DNA of 64,000 nucleotides from Phaeosaccion multiseriatum (lineage: Eukaryota > Ochrophyta, other classes): positions 186,001-250,000 of the forward strand of contig OZ218950.1 of the NCBI GenBank assembly GCA_965112735.1, in the 5' to 3' direction. This document shows, in pieces, positions 63,001 through 64,000 of this stretch (the stretch's first letter is position 1; each line of letters starts with the position of its first letter). The notes below the pieces were generated by a model. The model was not told the origin of the DNA. It did no database searches and saw only the letters and a program-made list of their open reading frames with translations. A program made the position numbers and the translations under genes.

Positions 63001-64000
63001 AATGAGGACGGAGGAGGGAATGAATGGGACAGCTTGAAGGGGCAGAGGAGAGGAGGCGAGATGGGCAGAGGAGATGACTAAATGTATTGGAGGTGAAGCA
63101 TAGAACAAAACAAAAGAGGAGAGGAGATGAGAAGGGCCACCGGATACCAAATGGGGTACAACCAACCAACCAACCAACCAACCACCGGATACTGAGGCAT
63201 AGAGCAAGAGGAAGGTTGAGCCATTCCCAGACCCGTATGCCTGCAGAAGAGATGGTGAGATGGTGAGATAGTGAGTAGATGCTCGAGCAGTAGAGGAAGG
63301 GAGAACAGGGGCCACAAGGAGAGGGGCCAGGACCAAGCACGAGAGAGGAGGGAGGGATGGGGTAGAAGCAGTGAGTGGAGGGAGGAGCAAGGAGGGGGGC
63401 AAGGGCGGGCCATTGTGATTGTGTTGGTCCCCTTTTCAATGAAGCGTGAGGGCCGTGTCGTCGTGCCGTTTCGGCGTGTGGGAGAGGGACCAAAGTCCTC
63501 TCCAGTGGTGAAGGGTTGGGAGGACCAAGCTTTTTAGAGGAAGACGAGTAGATTGAAGTAATTCATTGGTTTTCCTTTTTCTAGTTTTTTTCCTTCCTCC
63601 TCCCCCAAAGCGTTTAATCATACCATACAATACGTATTCATTTAAAAAAAAAAACCAAGTGAAAAGTGAAGGAAGAGTGGCACAGCCATCACTGTCCTTG
63701 TCTATTTAGTATAAATGTGCTTTTAATTAAGAAGCGAGGCATGGAGCCTTTTCCCTCGCGTGTTGGTTCTCTACTGTATCACTTGTTACATGGGCCCTTT
63801 GCTAGTGCTCGTGATTGCAGGGAGGTCTGCCTGTTTCAACCGTTTCAAGACCCACGCTCCCTCCCTCCCCCCCCCTGACGCATTCGGACCATTTACCACA
63901 CGTCCCTCACGGCGGGGCAAAAACCATTTAAGCCGACGCAACACCCCCCCACCCCTCTTGATCAAGCAGCTTCCACTTCCTCCCTCCCTCCTCCTCCATT
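63001..64000. other. 3' flank of the PsbP-like gene; no gene seen
   Basis: Contains a (CCAA)n run at 63159-63184 and an A-rich tract at 63643-63653. No coding exon or RNA gene is recognised up to the window edge. Confidence 0.6.

Noticed and set aside
1-64000. CRISPR arrays, bacterial operons, tRNA or rRNA genes
   Set aside because: The DNA is clearly eukaryotic nuclear; none of the tandem repeats has CRISPR-like spacers, and no tRNA or rRNA could be recognised by eye.

Overview
The window is nuclear DNA of a photosynthetic stramenopile (heterokont alga). The evidence: genes are split by short GT-AG introns; three predicted proteins carry bipartite plastid presequences with an aromatic residue at the signal-peptide cleavage site (FTLSAN, FQG, and a weaker W); and one protein has EsV-1-7-type C-X4-C-X16-C-X2-H motifs, a family typical of stramenopiles. 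The species cannot be named from the sequence alone.

Region 1 (1-30.6 kb) is a tandem family of zinc-finger-repeat genes, all on +. Gene A enters from the left (3' half, 806-1481), gene B spans 3752-26330, and gene C (27863-29008) is intact. Gene B is split into five pieces by three near-full-length copies and one 5'-truncated copy of a single non-LTR retrotransposon on the - strand; a fourth long copy runs off the left edge and interrupts gene A. Every visible element 3' end sits at the same nucleotide of the zinc-finger repeat (after GGGGTGCGA[C/G]A). The element encodes zinc fingers (ORF1), two RING-like fingers, a reverse transcriptase with YADD, a zinc knuckle and a restriction-like endonuclease. 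It therefore resembles R2/NeSL-type site-specific elements, but its target is a repeated codon block of a protein-coding gene. This is the most novel system in the window.

Region 2 (30.6-32.2 kb) has no recognisable gene. It holds a long imperfect hairpin, a direct repeat and a GC-box/TATA sequence with no gene behind it.

Region 3 (32.2-63.0 kb) is gene-dense and mostly arranged as divergent and convergent pairs: a USP12/46-like deubiquitinase (-) and a plastid-type aldo/keto reductase (+) share a 162-bp promoter; cytosolic cysteinyl-tRNA synthetase (-) and a RING E3 ligase (+) share a 146-bp promoter; then come a large single-exon EsV-1-7 protein (-), a plastid-targeted protein of unknown function (-) and a PsbP-like thylakoid lumen protein (+). 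Exon-intron models were built by hand from splice consensus and reading-frame continuity; nearly all close in frame. Introns are full of microsatellites and minisatellites, and two short dispersed motifs (16-17 bp) recur in introns and in coding DNA.
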